Shown here: in pieces, positions 1-6,452 of the stretch
How the letters are laid out: each line of letters begins with the position of its first letter
How positions within the stretch are numbered: the stretch's first letter is position 1
Source of the DNA: an uncultured Oscillospiraceae bacterium
Lineage (GTDB): Bacteria > Bacillota > Clostridia > Oscillospirales > Acutalibacteraceae
Reading direction: 5' to 3'
Assembly (NCBI GenBank): GCA_900552115.1
Contig: URYP01000040.1
Coordinates: 1-17,280 of the forward strand
Length of the DNA: 17,280 nt
Translations under genes and position numbers: made by a program
The notes under the pieces: model-generated
The model's database searches: none
What the model saw: only the letters and a program-made list of their open reading frames with translations
What the model was told of the DNA's origin: nothing

Positions 1-1294
1 GCTGTATGGCTTGCACCGCCGCCTCCGTGGCCTCGTCATAGGTACCGTTTGCCGTGACGGTTGGGACAAAATCATGCAGGGTAGCCGCTTGGTTGAGCAG
101 CCCTTGAAGGTCCTCCACATCGTCCCCAGTCATGCCCAGGGACAAATACCGTCCCGGATAAATCAGGCTGCTGTCCGGCACCTGATCCGGCGGAACATTC
201 GCCACCGTATCCCGGTACACGGAGAGCAGCTTATTCCAGGTTTCACGATCCAGTACCCCGGTGGGCTCCAGACCGTATTGCCGCTGGAACGCGGTCAGCG
301 AGTCAACCGTGTTCTGGTCATATATACCATCGACAACGGGTACGGGAATCTGATTGTCGAAATAAGCGACTACCGCTAAAATATACTGAACGACCCGCAC
401 CTCTATCCCGGTATCCCCCAGGTTGAATTCACGGGGATATAGCCGTGAGGCTTCATCTGGAGACAATCCTTCCGAATACAGCTCATTGAGCTGCTTAATA
501 CCATTATAAATCGATTTTATTTTATACCAGGTGGCTTTGCCCACAATACCATCCACCGTCAAATTGAATATTTTCTGGAATTCCCGCACGGCAGCCTCGG
601 TTTCCACACCGAACTGACCGTCGATAACCGACAGACGGGGTATGGCCGGATAATTGTCGGCAATGCGGTTTAGCTGCCGCTGGATGATACGCACATCCTC
701 CCCCGCGTCGCCCAGCCGCAGCGGGACGCCGGGATAAGAGCGCTCGATGCCGGCCACAGGGGCGTTGAACACGATATTGATATCGTCGCCATAGTACCGC
801 TGCAGGATCTCATAAGGCACCAGGCCTTGCTCCGCGAGGCCGACGGTTCCCCACTGGGACAGGCCTTCGCAGGTGGTGGTCGTGCCGTTGCAATACTGCG
901 TAAAATACGGCTGAACACTACCCTGGCGCACAACATAGTCGTTGAAGATGTCGTCCACTATTTGGGAGATGTTTTCAAAAATATCCCGATCTTTAATAAA
1001 CTTTTGATCGGTCTGGGTCGAACTGGTGATATCGAAATCATATCCCCGGCTGGGATAATACTCGGTATAAATCCGGTTGAGGGCAAAGCTGATTTGGGCA
1101 AGGATATTGGCTCGGATGGCGGATTCCGGCCAGGTGGGATATATTTCGCTGGAAGCGACGTTTTTTATGTAATCCGAAAACGATACCCGCACGTTTTCGG
1201 CAGGCCGGTTGGCGGGCCCCAGGTGGACGGTGATATATTCGGGAATAACCGGATAATCGATATTCTCCGTCACAGGTGCGTTGGTTTCAGCCAT
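1..1294 (-). CDS. SpoIID-like protein with peptidoglycan-binding repeats (C-terminus off the window)
   Basis: Start ATG at 1294 follows a GAAAGGAGG ribosome site; 431 codons are visible before the left edge, so the C-terminus is missing. Residues about 40-175 resemble the SpoIID/LytB fold: a helix PESAIRANILAQISFALNR, then TCEGLSQWG...YEILQRYYG, matching the SpoIID C-terminal HGxGMSQWGA...ILxxYY block. Three peptidoglycan_binding_1 repeats follow, at about 192-258 (PLRLGDAGEDVRIIQRQLN ... DGIVGKATW), 291-357 (NLGDTGIEVRVVQ ... TGVLDRETW) and 382 onward (cut). No signal peptide is visible. Proteins of this shape are common in spore-forming Oscillospiraceae and are often annotated as spore cortex-lytic or peptidoglycan-binding proteins; a role in the spore envelope is inferred. 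In the SpoIID-like part the usual catalytic Glu and the HG of the HGxG motif appear replaced (Ser58; TC at 141-142), so it may bind rather than cut glycan. It lies 14 bases after the Pro-rich gene and is probably co-transcribed with it. Confidence 0.82.
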   Translation of the reverse strand, partial: MAETNAPVTENIDYPVIPEYITVHLGPANRPAENVRVSFSDYIKNVASSEIYPTWPESAIRANILAQISFALNRIYTEYYPSRGYDFDITSSTQTDQKFIKDRDIFENISQIVDDIFNDYVVRQGSVQPYFTQYCNGTTTTCEGLSQWGTVGLAEQGLVPYEILQRYYGDDINIVFNAPVAGIERSYPGVPLRLGDAGEDVRIIQRQLNRIADNYPAIPRLSVIDGQFGVETEAAVREFQKIFNLTVDGIVGKATWYKIKSIYNGIKQLNELYSEGLSPDEASRLYPREFNLGDTGIEVRVVQYILAVVAYFDNQIPVPVVDGIYDQNTVDSLTAFQRQYGLEPTGVLDRETWNKLLSVYRDTVANVPPDQVPDSSLIYPGRYLSLGMTGDDVEDLQGLLNQAATLHDFVPTVTANGTYDEATEAAVQAIQ

Positions 1295-1308
1295 GGCTAT
1301 CCCTCCTT

Positions 1309-1911
1309 TCAGGATTCCGACCGATCGGGTAGGAACCGTACCGGCTGGATGGAGTTGATGCCCTCGAATATAGGCACCTGCTGGTATATTTCAGTGCGAT
1401 AGTCGGGATGACTGACCCGGATGTCGTACGTGGCATAAGGGGCGATGCCTTCCGGCGCTTCGGCCAGTTTTTTGTCCGGCGCTGGCAGGACGATACTATC
1501 AAAAATACCGTTTTCATCGGTTACGCCGGACGCGAATTCGTGTACGCCGTCCTGGAAACGGCGGCTGACTGTTACCTGTGCGCCGGGAACGGGAACCGCC
1601 TGCCGGCCGGCGTACGCCTGAATTTTCAGGGTGCCGGTCTTGGGATTCTCCTGCAGGAACGCCTCATAGGTGACGTTTTCAGGCGCGATGGACTGCAGCG
1701 GGTCCTCCCCATCGCCGGCTTCGGGCGGATTCACCTCAATCTCGTCGGACGAGGGAACGGCTGGGGACGGTGCGGGAGCTGGTTCCGGTGCTGGCGGCGC
1801 GGCAACTGGAGCCGGAGAAGCCGGCGGCTGCGGCAAGGTGCTGCGGGCTGCCGTTTCCATGAGTTCCGCCTTATACCGGTCGATCATCGCCTTTAATGAA
1901 GTTTGATCCAT
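1309..1911 (-). CDS. Pro/Ala-rich protein with a carboxypeptidase-regulatory-like beta-sandwich domain
   Basis: A 200-residue protein. I chose the ATG at 1911 because GGAGG lies six bases upstream; an in-frame ATG at 1932 would translate through that ribosome site. Residues 1-25 form a charged helix, about 26-52 are a Pro/Ala linker, 53-80 are acidic, and 92-194 look like a transthyretin/CNA-B/carboxypeptidase regulatory-like sandwich (GTLKIQAYAGRQAVPVPGAQ, then GVTDENGIFDSIVLPAP and YDIRVSHPDY). There is no signal peptide or membrane segment. It is first in a two-gene unit with the SpoIID-like peptidoglycan-binding protein, so a structural or assembly part in the spore envelope is a reasonable guess, but no enzymatic function is seen. 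A TATACT hexamer on the minus strand (1946-1951) could be the -10 of its promoter; it has no clear -35, and a sporulation sigma factor cannot be excluded. Confidence 0.8.
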   Translation of the reverse strand: MDQTSLKAMIDRYKAELMETAARSTLPQPPASPAPVAAPPAPEPAPAPSPAVPSSDEIEVNPPEAGDGEDPLQSIAPENVTYEAFLQENPKTGTLKIQAYAGRQAVPVPGAQVTVSRRFQDGVHEFASGVTDENGIFDSIVLPAPDKKLAEAPEGIAPYATYDIRVSHPDYRTEIYQQVPIFEGINSIQPVRFLPDRSES

Positions 1912-1988
1912 ATCATTTCCTCCAATCCACAAATGCTTCCTTAACAGTATAGCAGCCGGTTTCGAATTGGTGATTCCGGTTTACAACG

Positions 1989-2027
1989 AAAAAAGCAGGA
2001 CAAAGCCCACGGCTGTCCGCGTTTTTT
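1989..2027. terminator. Two-way rho-independent terminator
   Basis: A stem pairs 1995-2007 (GC, GGACA, GCC) with 2011-2020 (GGC, TGTCC, GC), with small bulges and a 3-base loop. It has six A on its left and six T on its right, so it can end transcription in either direction. No recognised gene ends next to it. It separates the 1309-1911 gene from whatever is transcribed in 2028-2225. Confidence 0.6.
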
Positions 2028-2225
2028 CAGGTAAATACGCTCAAAACCACAAAGGGACCGTTGTTGTAAGTGGGGAAACCAGAGCGGATATATTCACAAA
2101 AGAAGCAAAACGCGGTATTGGCGAAAGGATGGGTCCGCAAGCAGGACGCTAATGAGTACAGTACCATCGGCAATGTGTGTGCCGGAGGCTGCCAGTGAAC
2201 CGGCCACACGGATGAGGAGATACAC
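2028..2225. other. Intergenic region with RNA-like hairpins, no gene seen
   Basis: No reading frame here has a ribosome site or a credible protein. Two hairpins are visible. At 2128-2168, GATGG pairs with CCATC outside an inner GTCC/GGAC stem with a 7-base loop. At 2175-2209, GTGTG-T-GCCGG pairs with CCGGC-CACAC around a 14-base loop. The stretch lies between two terminators, so it could hold a small RNA, but no promoter is convincing on either strand and it fits no riboswitch consensus I know. Confidence 0.35.
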
Positions 2226-2265
2226 TAAAAAACCGACCCCGCGGACACATTCCGCAGGGTCGGTT
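2226..2265 (-). terminator. Rho-independent terminator of the AbrB-type gene
   Basis: On the minus strand a 13-base-pair GC-rich stem (2251-2263 with 2233-2245, one G-T-type mismatch region at most, 5-base loop) is followed by a run of T (2227-2232). It lies about 50 bases after the stop codon at 2312. Confidence 0.85.
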
Positions 2266-2311
2266 CCAATTCGTTTTCACACGCCGCTTTCAAAAGAGAT
2301 AAATGCAATAC

Positions 2312-2560
2312 TCAGTTAAACAGTTTACCCATCTCAGCTGCGCAGGCCGGGCAGATATTCTTACCCTTATACGTAACAACATCACGGGCGTTACCGCAGA
2401 ACATACAAGCAGGCTGATATTTTTTCAAAATAATGGTGTTGTCTTCCACAAAAATCTCCAAGGGGTCTTTATCGTCAATTCCCAGAGTGCGGCGGAGTTC
2501 CTTAGGCAGGACAATACGGCCCAAATCGTCTATTTTTCTGACTATTCCCGTCGATTTCAT
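2312..2560 (-). CDS. AbrB/SpoVT-type transition-state regulator with C-terminal zinc knuckle
   Basis: An 82-residue protein starting MKSTGIVRKIDDLGRIVLPK, the classic AbrB swapped-hairpin DNA-binding domain (residues 1-47). The C-terminal part has two CxxC pairs, C52/C55 and C70/C73 (CMFC, CPAC), expected to bind zinc; this version is common in Clostridia, whereas Bacillus AbrB has a different C-terminus. Such proteins are dimeric or tetrameric global regulators of stationary-phase and sporulation genes. The ATG at 2560 follows GGGGGAA. It is monocistronic, with its own promoter (2622-2650) and terminator (2226-2265). Whether it is a functional AbrB orthologue or one of several paralogues cannot be told from the sequence. 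Confidence 0.92.
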   Translation of the reverse strand: MKSTGIVRKIDDLGRIVLPKELRRTLGIDDKDPLEIFVEDNTIILKKYQPACMFCGNARDVVTYKGKNICPACAAEMGKLFN

Positions 2561-2621
2561 TGCGATTCCCCCAAATCAATGAATAAAACAAATCATGTGA
2601 CCTCATTCGTACTGTATACAT

Positions 2622-2650
2622 AGATTACCAGTTATTTCCTCATCTGTCAA
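2622..2650 (-). promoter_or_regulatory. Sigma-A promoter of the AbrB-type gene
   Basis: Minus strand: TTGACA (2645-2650), 17-base spacer, TAATCT (2622-2627) preceded by TGG as an extended -10. The -35 is perfect; the -10 alone is weak, which the TGn would offset. The implied transcript start leaves a leader of roughly 55 bases. Confidence 0.65.
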
Positions 2651-2721
2651 GTCGCTTCCTGTCGAAAACCGGACATTTTCCACCGAATATTCCACTTTTT
2701 TTAGAAAACTACAGATTCGGC

Positions 2722-3564
2722 TCAAAATACAGTATGTCTTTTCACAAGTTTTACACCAATTATCCCCACGGTTATCACCGTAACGGCCAGTACCGCCCCG
2801 CTGATGATAAAAGCAGTAAACAGAGAGTTGGTGTAGGATACCATCAGGGCGTAAAGGGAAGGAGAAGTGATACCAAGCCGTTCCACACCACCGGAGGAAT
2901 ACAACCATGCCGGATAGGCGATCAGCATAACGGACGCCCCCAAACAGGCGCTGTTGACGCCCCGCACCGCCCGATGGGCATAGGAGGACACGCGGAACAG
3001 CATAACCAGGCTAAGGATATCGAGCAACACCAGGCCGCCGATCCCAGCCCATACAACCGTACGGTACCGAGACGTGTACTGTCCCAGCATTCTTAAAAGG
3101 GATTGGTCGGCCTGCTTCTTATAAGCTTCGATGCAGAGGTCGCTTAAATGAGACAGGTTGGTTTTCACCTCGTCCGTTATGGTTACGCCCTTTTGTTTCG
3201 CGTATGCCAAGAGACGGTCGTTCAGGTTTTTGGAGAGCGCCTTGGCGTCAATTGTATAATTTTGGCCGGCATAGGACGCTTTGACCGCGCCGCGTATATC
3301 GAGATACAGGGTATCCTCATCGACAGCGGACGCAAAAAACGATTCCTCTATCCCGGCTGGGAGTCCATAAGCCGCGTACTGATCCTTCAAAACCTGCACC
3401 GCTTTTTGATAATACTGGCTTTTTTCCATATGGTCAAGCAGGTAGGATTCGCTGCATAACGTCCCGGCAAAAATACACATGGTTACCAGCAGCGTCGTAA
3501 ACAGCGCCGCCAAAAAGGTGAACAGGCAGCGTACAATCCGTTTGGTCAGCAGGGGCGAAGCCAC
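2722..3564 (-). CDS. Four-pass membrane protein of the sortase operon, function unknown
   Basis: A 280-residue protein with a GTG start at 3564, preceded at good spacing by GAAGGA; the nearby ATG at 3571 is in another frame. Predicted membrane segments are at about 11-34, 170-190, 206-223 and 248-274. The 135-residue stretch between the first two (residues 35-168) is hydrophilic and probably outside the cell; the tail ends VKRHTVF. It begins 17 bases after the sortase stop and is third in the operon. I recognise no family. Its constant company with a sortase and a secreted anchored protein suggests it presents, holds or processes the substrate, but that is inference. Confidence 0.8.
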   Translation of the reverse strand: MASPLLTKRIVRCLFTFLAALFTTLLVTMCIFAGTLCSESYLLDHMEKSQYYQKAVQVLKDQYAAYGLPAGIEESFFASAVDEDTLYLDIRGAVKASYAGQNYTIDAKALSKNLNDRLLAYAKQKGVTITDEVKTNLSHLSDLCIEAYKKQADQSLLRMLGQYTSRYRTVVWAGIGGLVLLDILSLVMLFRVSSYAHRAVRGVNSACLGASVMLIAYPAWLYSSGGVERLGITSPSLYALMVSYTNSLFTAFIISGAVLAVTVITVGIIGVKLVKRHTVF

Positions 3565-3581
3565 CGGGCATCCTTCTTTCC

Positions 3582-4256
3582 TTATTTGTTCAACAGGACG
3601 CGGGGCCCCGATTCATATTTGGCATAAACAAAATATCGATTGGGGGTAAGCCCCAACATATCAAAGGGATAACAGGTATACAGCACCAGATTCTCCTCAC
3701 GGGCGTTCAAATCGTACGCCGTGGTATCGGATTCCGGCAAAACCGCCGTTTTTGTCACGCGGTACCGGTAGGTACCATAATTGGTTTTCAGCGTAATAAT
3801 ATCCCCGGCTTCCACATTTTTAAGGCCGTTAAAATAGCTGTTATTGTGCCCGCCGATTAAAATGGTGCCGCCACAGCCCGGATAGGCACTGCCGTTATAC
3901 TGCCCTACTCCGCGCTTCAACTCGTTGTTGGAATCCCCAAAAAAGAGAGGGGCGTCCACCGAGCGGCCATCAATAGACAAATTGCCGAAAAGGGCGCCAA
4001 AGGCCGGAAAGGTAATCGAGCTGGCATCCACCGTCTCCCCCGTTTCCGGGACAGACTGGTTGGTAAACAAATCGTCGTATGAGGAATCGTCCTGCAGGCT
4101 CATTTTATCATCCAGCGACATCAGGCTGATAAGATTATGAACGGGGACCAGCACCGGTGAGGCCGCCGCATAAAGGATAATATATCCTACCAGAGCAAAA
4201 AGCAATGGCATACCTAAATATGCCATTGCTTTCTCAATCCATCCGGACAATTTCAT
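3582..4256 (-). CDS. Class D-like sortase (cysteine transpeptidase)
   Basis: A 224-residue membrane-anchored sortase. The start is the ATG at 4256, which overlaps the upstream stop as ATGA; the longer frame back to 4346 lies inside the previous gene. One N-terminal membrane helix (about 12-38) leads to the extracellular catalytic domain. The triad is visible: His137 in LIGGHNNSYF, Cys195 in LVLYTCYPF, Arg207 in TPNRYFVY. The TLxTC-type motif and the GHNN...YPFDMLGL pattern resemble clostridial class D sortases, and the class C lid motif is absent. It should cut a sorting signal between Thr and Gly or Ala and join the protein to the wall or to another amine. The likely substrate is encoded just upstream and is translationally coupled. 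Confidence 0.9.
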   Translation of the reverse strand: MKLSGWIEKAMAYLGMPLLFALVGYIILYAAASPVLVPVHNLISLMSLDDKMSLQDDSSYDDLFTNQSVPETGETVDASSITFPAFGALFGNLSIDGRSVDAPLFFGDSNNELKRGVGQYNGSAYPGCGGTILIGGHNNSYFNGLKNVEAGDIITLKTNYGTYRYRVTKTAVLPESDTTAYDLNAREENLVLYTCYPFDMLGLTPNRYFVYAKYESGPRVLLNK

Positions 4257-4819
4257 TTTACGCGAACCAGCTGTTTTTTCCGTACGACCACCATCGCGGC
4301 CGCCATCAAACCGAGCAGCCCGGCGCCGATAACCGCAGCCGGCCATACCGACGCGGTGACGCCGCCGGTAACTTTAACGGCCGGTACGTTGGTAAACGCC
4401 ACTTTGCCGTTGGGATCCACAATGATAACATTCGTGCCGTCATAAGTCAGCGTCATGCCGATAACCGAAACCATTTTTTTAGCGGTATCCAGCAAAGACG
4501 TCTTGACAGAATAAGGCAAGGCGCTGAGGCTGGCCGTGGTCTGCGATTTCACCAGCGAAATCCCCTCGTCCAGCAGCGCGTCGATCTCATTAAACTGTTC
4601 CTGAGTCATGTCCACAGAGCTGATAAAGTAGTTCTTAGCCTGGTTGACATACGATACCGGCAGGGAAATGGTGCTTCCGCCCGCGTTGACTACCGACTGG
4701 CTCAACTTATTGATCAACGCTTCTTCGTAAGAATTCAAACCGTCCTGCGCCGCAGCGCTCACGGTGAGCATCATAATGCTCATTATACCGGCCAGAAGGC
4801 CGCTAATCCATTTTTTCAT
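4253..4819 (-). CDS. Secreted protein with C-terminal anchor, probable sortase substrate
   Basis: A 188-residue protein; the ATG at 4819 follows GAGGA. It has a signal peptide (MKKWISGLLAGIMSIMMLTV, likely cut after SAAA at residue 24), a mature part of about 120 residues rich in Ser, Thr and Val, then VKVTGG (148-153), a hydrophobic helix (159-179) and a basic tail RKKQLVRVK. Signal, helix and basic tail have the order of a cell-wall sorting signal, but the LPxTG is replaced by VKVTG. It is the first gene of the operon and overlaps the sortase start by four bases. The family is unknown to me; a wall-attached surface protein dedicated to this sortase is the best inference. A simple single-pass membrane protein is the alternative. 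Confidence 0.8.
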   Translation of the reverse strand: MKKWISGLLAGIMSIMMLTVSAAAQDGLNSYEEALINKLSQSVVNAGGSTISLPVSYVNQAKNYFISSVDMTQEQFNEIDALLDEGISLVKSQTTASLSALPYSVKTSLLDTAKKMVSVIGMTLTYDGTNVIIVDPNGKVAFTNVPAVKVTGGVTASVWPAAVIGAGLLGLMAAAMVVVRKKQLVRVK

Positions 4820-4916
4820 GGTTCATTCCTCATTTCTTCAAATAATTTTTACCGCTTCCTCAAACAAGCCGCCAGATGAAATTTTCGATACTAATATAAC
4901 TATTACAGTTTTTTAT

Positions 4917-4945
4917 AGTATACGATATTAAGATTAAAAAGTAAA
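4917..4945 (-). promoter_or_regulatory. Sigma-A-type promoter of the sortase operon
   Basis: Minus strand: TTTACT (4940-4945), 17-base spacer, TATACT (4917-4922), in a very AT-rich stretch. The leader to the ATG at 4819 would be about 90 bases and contains no obvious terminator or known riboswitch. Confidence 0.55.
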
Positions 4946-5024
4946 GATGTTTTTCATATATTTTTAAAAAGAAAATACTTCCTATTTCACGGCGCGGAAA
5001 TTTTTAAAAATTTAAAAATAGGTC

Positions 5025-5053
5025 TTGCATTTTATCAGTATATTCATTATAAT
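5025..5053 (+). promoter_or_regulatory. Sigma-A promoter of tRNA-Ser
   Basis: TTGCAT (5025-5030), 17-base spacer, perfect TATAAT (5048-5053). A/T tracts just upstream (about 4985-5020) could act as an UP element, as expected for a stable-RNA gene. Transcription would start near 5060, some 25 bases before the mature tRNA. Confidence 0.8.
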
Positions 5054-5058
5054 AGACA

Positions 5059-5079
5059 AGCGTTCCCATTCAGAACGCT
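5059..5079 (+). other. Hairpin in the tRNA-Ser precursor leader
   Basis: AGCGTTC (5059-5065) pairs perfectly with GAACGCT (5073-5079) around a 7-base loop. It ends four bases before the mature 5' end at 5084, so it would lie in the short leader that RNase P removes. Confidence 0.5.
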
Positions 5080-5083
5080 ATAG

Positions 5084-5175
5084 GGAGAGATGGCTGAGTT
5101 GGTCTAAGGCGCACGATTGGAAATCGTGTAACGGCTTAAACCCGTTCGAGGGTTCGAATCCCTCTCTCTCCGCCA
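5084..5175 (+). tRNA. tRNA-Ser(GGA)
   Basis: A 92-base class II tRNA with encoded CCA. The acceptor stem is GGAGAGA (5084-5090) with TCTCTCC (5165-5171), discriminator G5172, CCA 5173-5175. The anticodon stem is CACGA/TCGTG (5112-5116, 5124-5128) and the anticodon is GGA (5119-5121), reading UCC and UCU. A long variable arm (GTAACGGCTTAAACCCGTT) and the T arm GAGGG-TTCGAAT-CCCTC complete the cloverleaf. The long variable arm and the G discriminator are serine identity features. Confidence 0.97.
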
Positions 5176-5176
5176 C

Positions 5177-5208
5177 GTCGTCGCGTACTATGTTCGCGGC
5201 GACTTTTT
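5177..5208 (+). terminator. Rho-independent terminator of tRNA-Ser
   Basis: GTCGTCGCG (5177-5185) pairs with CGCGGCGAC (5195-5203) with one G-T pair, 9-base loop, followed by TTTTT (5204-5208). It begins two bases after the CCA end. Confidence 0.85.
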
Positions 5209-5444
5209 ATTTATAAACGTCGTCAGGCAATCCCGTTGTCGCCTCCTTTCTGTAAAAGAAGTAACATGTTATTAAAACACGTTTCAGCCAATAGACGAAT
5301 GGACCACCATGGTACAGTCCGGAGAGGGTAACGGCAACGGTGGTTTTGCTATTTCCCGTTTATGACAACAAGCAGTCACCGGGCTTTCAGATTACGAGTT
5401 TGTGCCCGGCTCCGGGGAGACGTAGACAATAAGGAGGACAGGAT
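5209..5444. other. Leader region of the DNA glycosylase gene
   Basis: No gene is seen. CCGGGC (5379-5384) can pair with GCCCGG (5404-5409) to form a stem about 35 bases before the start codon, and ACCACC/GGTGGT repeats flank a longer loop around 5310-5350. No convincing promoter hexamers are found, so the glycosylase promoter is not located. Confidence 0.3.
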
Positions 5445-6278
5445 ATGCCGGTGACCATTCCCGTCAATCATTTTAACCTCGATCAAATTGCCGGAAGCGG
5501 ACAGTGCTTTTCATGGGTAAGGCTGGATGAGGGACGGTATGCCATAGAATCCGCCGGCCGGTATGTGGAGGCCGCGCAGGAGGGAAATGCTCTGTTCCTC
5601 TCCTGTGAAAAAGCAGTCTATAACGACTTCTGGAAAGGCTATTTTGACCTGGATACCGATTACGGGGCGTTCCTGCGGCGGATTCCCGCCGCTGACGCCT
5701 GCTTAACCTCGGCCGCAAGGTACGGCGCGGGCGTGCGTATTCTCCGGCAGGATTTATGGGAGATCATGGTCAGCTTCCTTATCTCACAAAACAACAATAT
5801 TCCCCGCATCATCGGCTGCCTGCAGCGGCTGCGGAAGACCTACGGCCGGCCACTGTCCAAAACTTCTAAAGTTTCCGCCGCCTTTCCCCGGCCGGACGAG
5901 CTGGCCGGGGCATCGGAAGCGGACTTTCGGGCGCTGGGCCTGGGATACCGCGCCCGCTATCTGGCCGCGATGACGCAGCGGATGAAAGACGGTGGACTGG
6001 ATGAACTGGCCGGCATACTCAAAGCGCAAAACGACGATCAGGTGCGGGAACGTCTGCTCTCCTTCACCGGCGTTGGCCGGAAGGTGGCGGACTGCATTGC
6101 ACTGTATGGCCTGCACCGGTTGGACATGTTCCCTGTTGACACACATATAAAGGGGATTTTAGCACATCATTATCCCAGTGGTTTTCCATTTGACGAGTAT
6201 AACGGATGCCGGGGCGTGATGCAGCAATATTTGTTTTTTGCTGATCTCGCCGGGGAAACCGGCAGGCAGGCAGGTTAA
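5445..6278 (+). CDS. ogg: 8-oxoguanine DNA glycosylase/AP lyase, OGG1 type
   Basis: A 277-residue HhH-GPD glycosylase; the ATG at 5445 follows AAGGAGG. The N-terminal OGG domain shows GSGQCFSW (residues 17-24), like human OGG1. The helix-hairpin-helix is TGVGRKVADC (208-217), carrying the catalytic Lys213; the catalytic Asp232 lies in PVDTH. An SQNNN motif (114-118) fits the 8-oxoG glycosylase loop. It removes oxidised guanine from DNA and cuts the abasic site, the first step of base excision repair. It appears monocistronic, with its own terminator at 6291. Several Clostridia use this OGG1-like form in place of, or beside, MutM. Confidence 0.92.
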   Translation: MPVTIPVNHFNLDQIAGSGQCFSWVRLDEGRYAIESAGRYVEAAQEGNALFLSCEKAVYNDFWKGYFDLDTDYGAFLRRIPAADACLTSAARYGAGVRILRQDLWEIMVSFLISQNNNIPRIIGCLQRLRKTYGRPLSKTSKVSAAFPRPDELAGASEADFRALGLGYRARYLAAMTQRMKDGGLDELAGILKAQNDDQVRERLLSFTGVGRKVADCIALYGLHRLDMFPVDTHIKGILAHHYPSGFPFDEYNGCRGVMQQYLFFADLAGETGRQAG

Positions 6279-6290
6279 ATAGCGTGGGAT

Positions 6291-6320
6291 AAAGGCCGGA
6301 CATATGTCCGGCCTTTCGTT
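6291..6320 (+). terminator. Palindromic rho-independent terminator
   Basis: A perfect 26-base palindrome (AAAGGCCGGACAT and its complement, 6291-6316) followed by CGTTT. Being perfectly self-complementary, it can act on both strands, although only the glycosylase gene ends here. Confidence 0.75.
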
Positions 6321-6391
6321 TGCTGCATGCGAATCCACTCTGTTATGCCCGATTGTTTAACCGCTCCTGATCTTTAATCTGCTTGTCAAAT

Positions 6392-6421
6392 GTATGATTT
6401 TCCCCCTATCGTTTCATACTA
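6392..6421 (+). promoter_or_regulatory. Candidate sigma-G (forespore) promoter
   Basis: GTATG (6392-6396), 18-base spacer, CATACTA (6415-6421) fits the Bacillus sigma-G consensus GHATR-17/18-CATHHTA exactly. It lies about 30 bases before the start codon of the 6453 gene, with the ribosome site in between. A weaker overlapping sigma-A reading exists (TTGTCA 6383-6388, 18 bases, TATCGT). Confidence 0.5.
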
Positions 6422-6452
6422 GTGGTATCCCAGAAAAAAGGAGCCGGATTGT

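Noticed and set aside
2027..2209. 60-codon open frame on the minus strand ending just before a terminator
   Set aside because: The position is suggestive, but it begins with GTG without a ribosome site and the protein is unconvincing.
2080..2225. Possible cyclic-di-GMP (GEMM) or other riboswitch
   Set aside because: A GCGAAAGG loop and a TCCGCAAGC segment caught the eye, but the conserved core bases and stems of GEMM are not in order, and no plus-strand gene follows.
4205..4879. 224-codon open frame on the plus strand
   Set aside because: Antisense to the sortase substrate gene, which has a signal peptide, ribosome site and operon context.
6064..6303. 79-codon open frame on the minus strand
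   Set aside because: Antisense to the OGG domain and no start signal.
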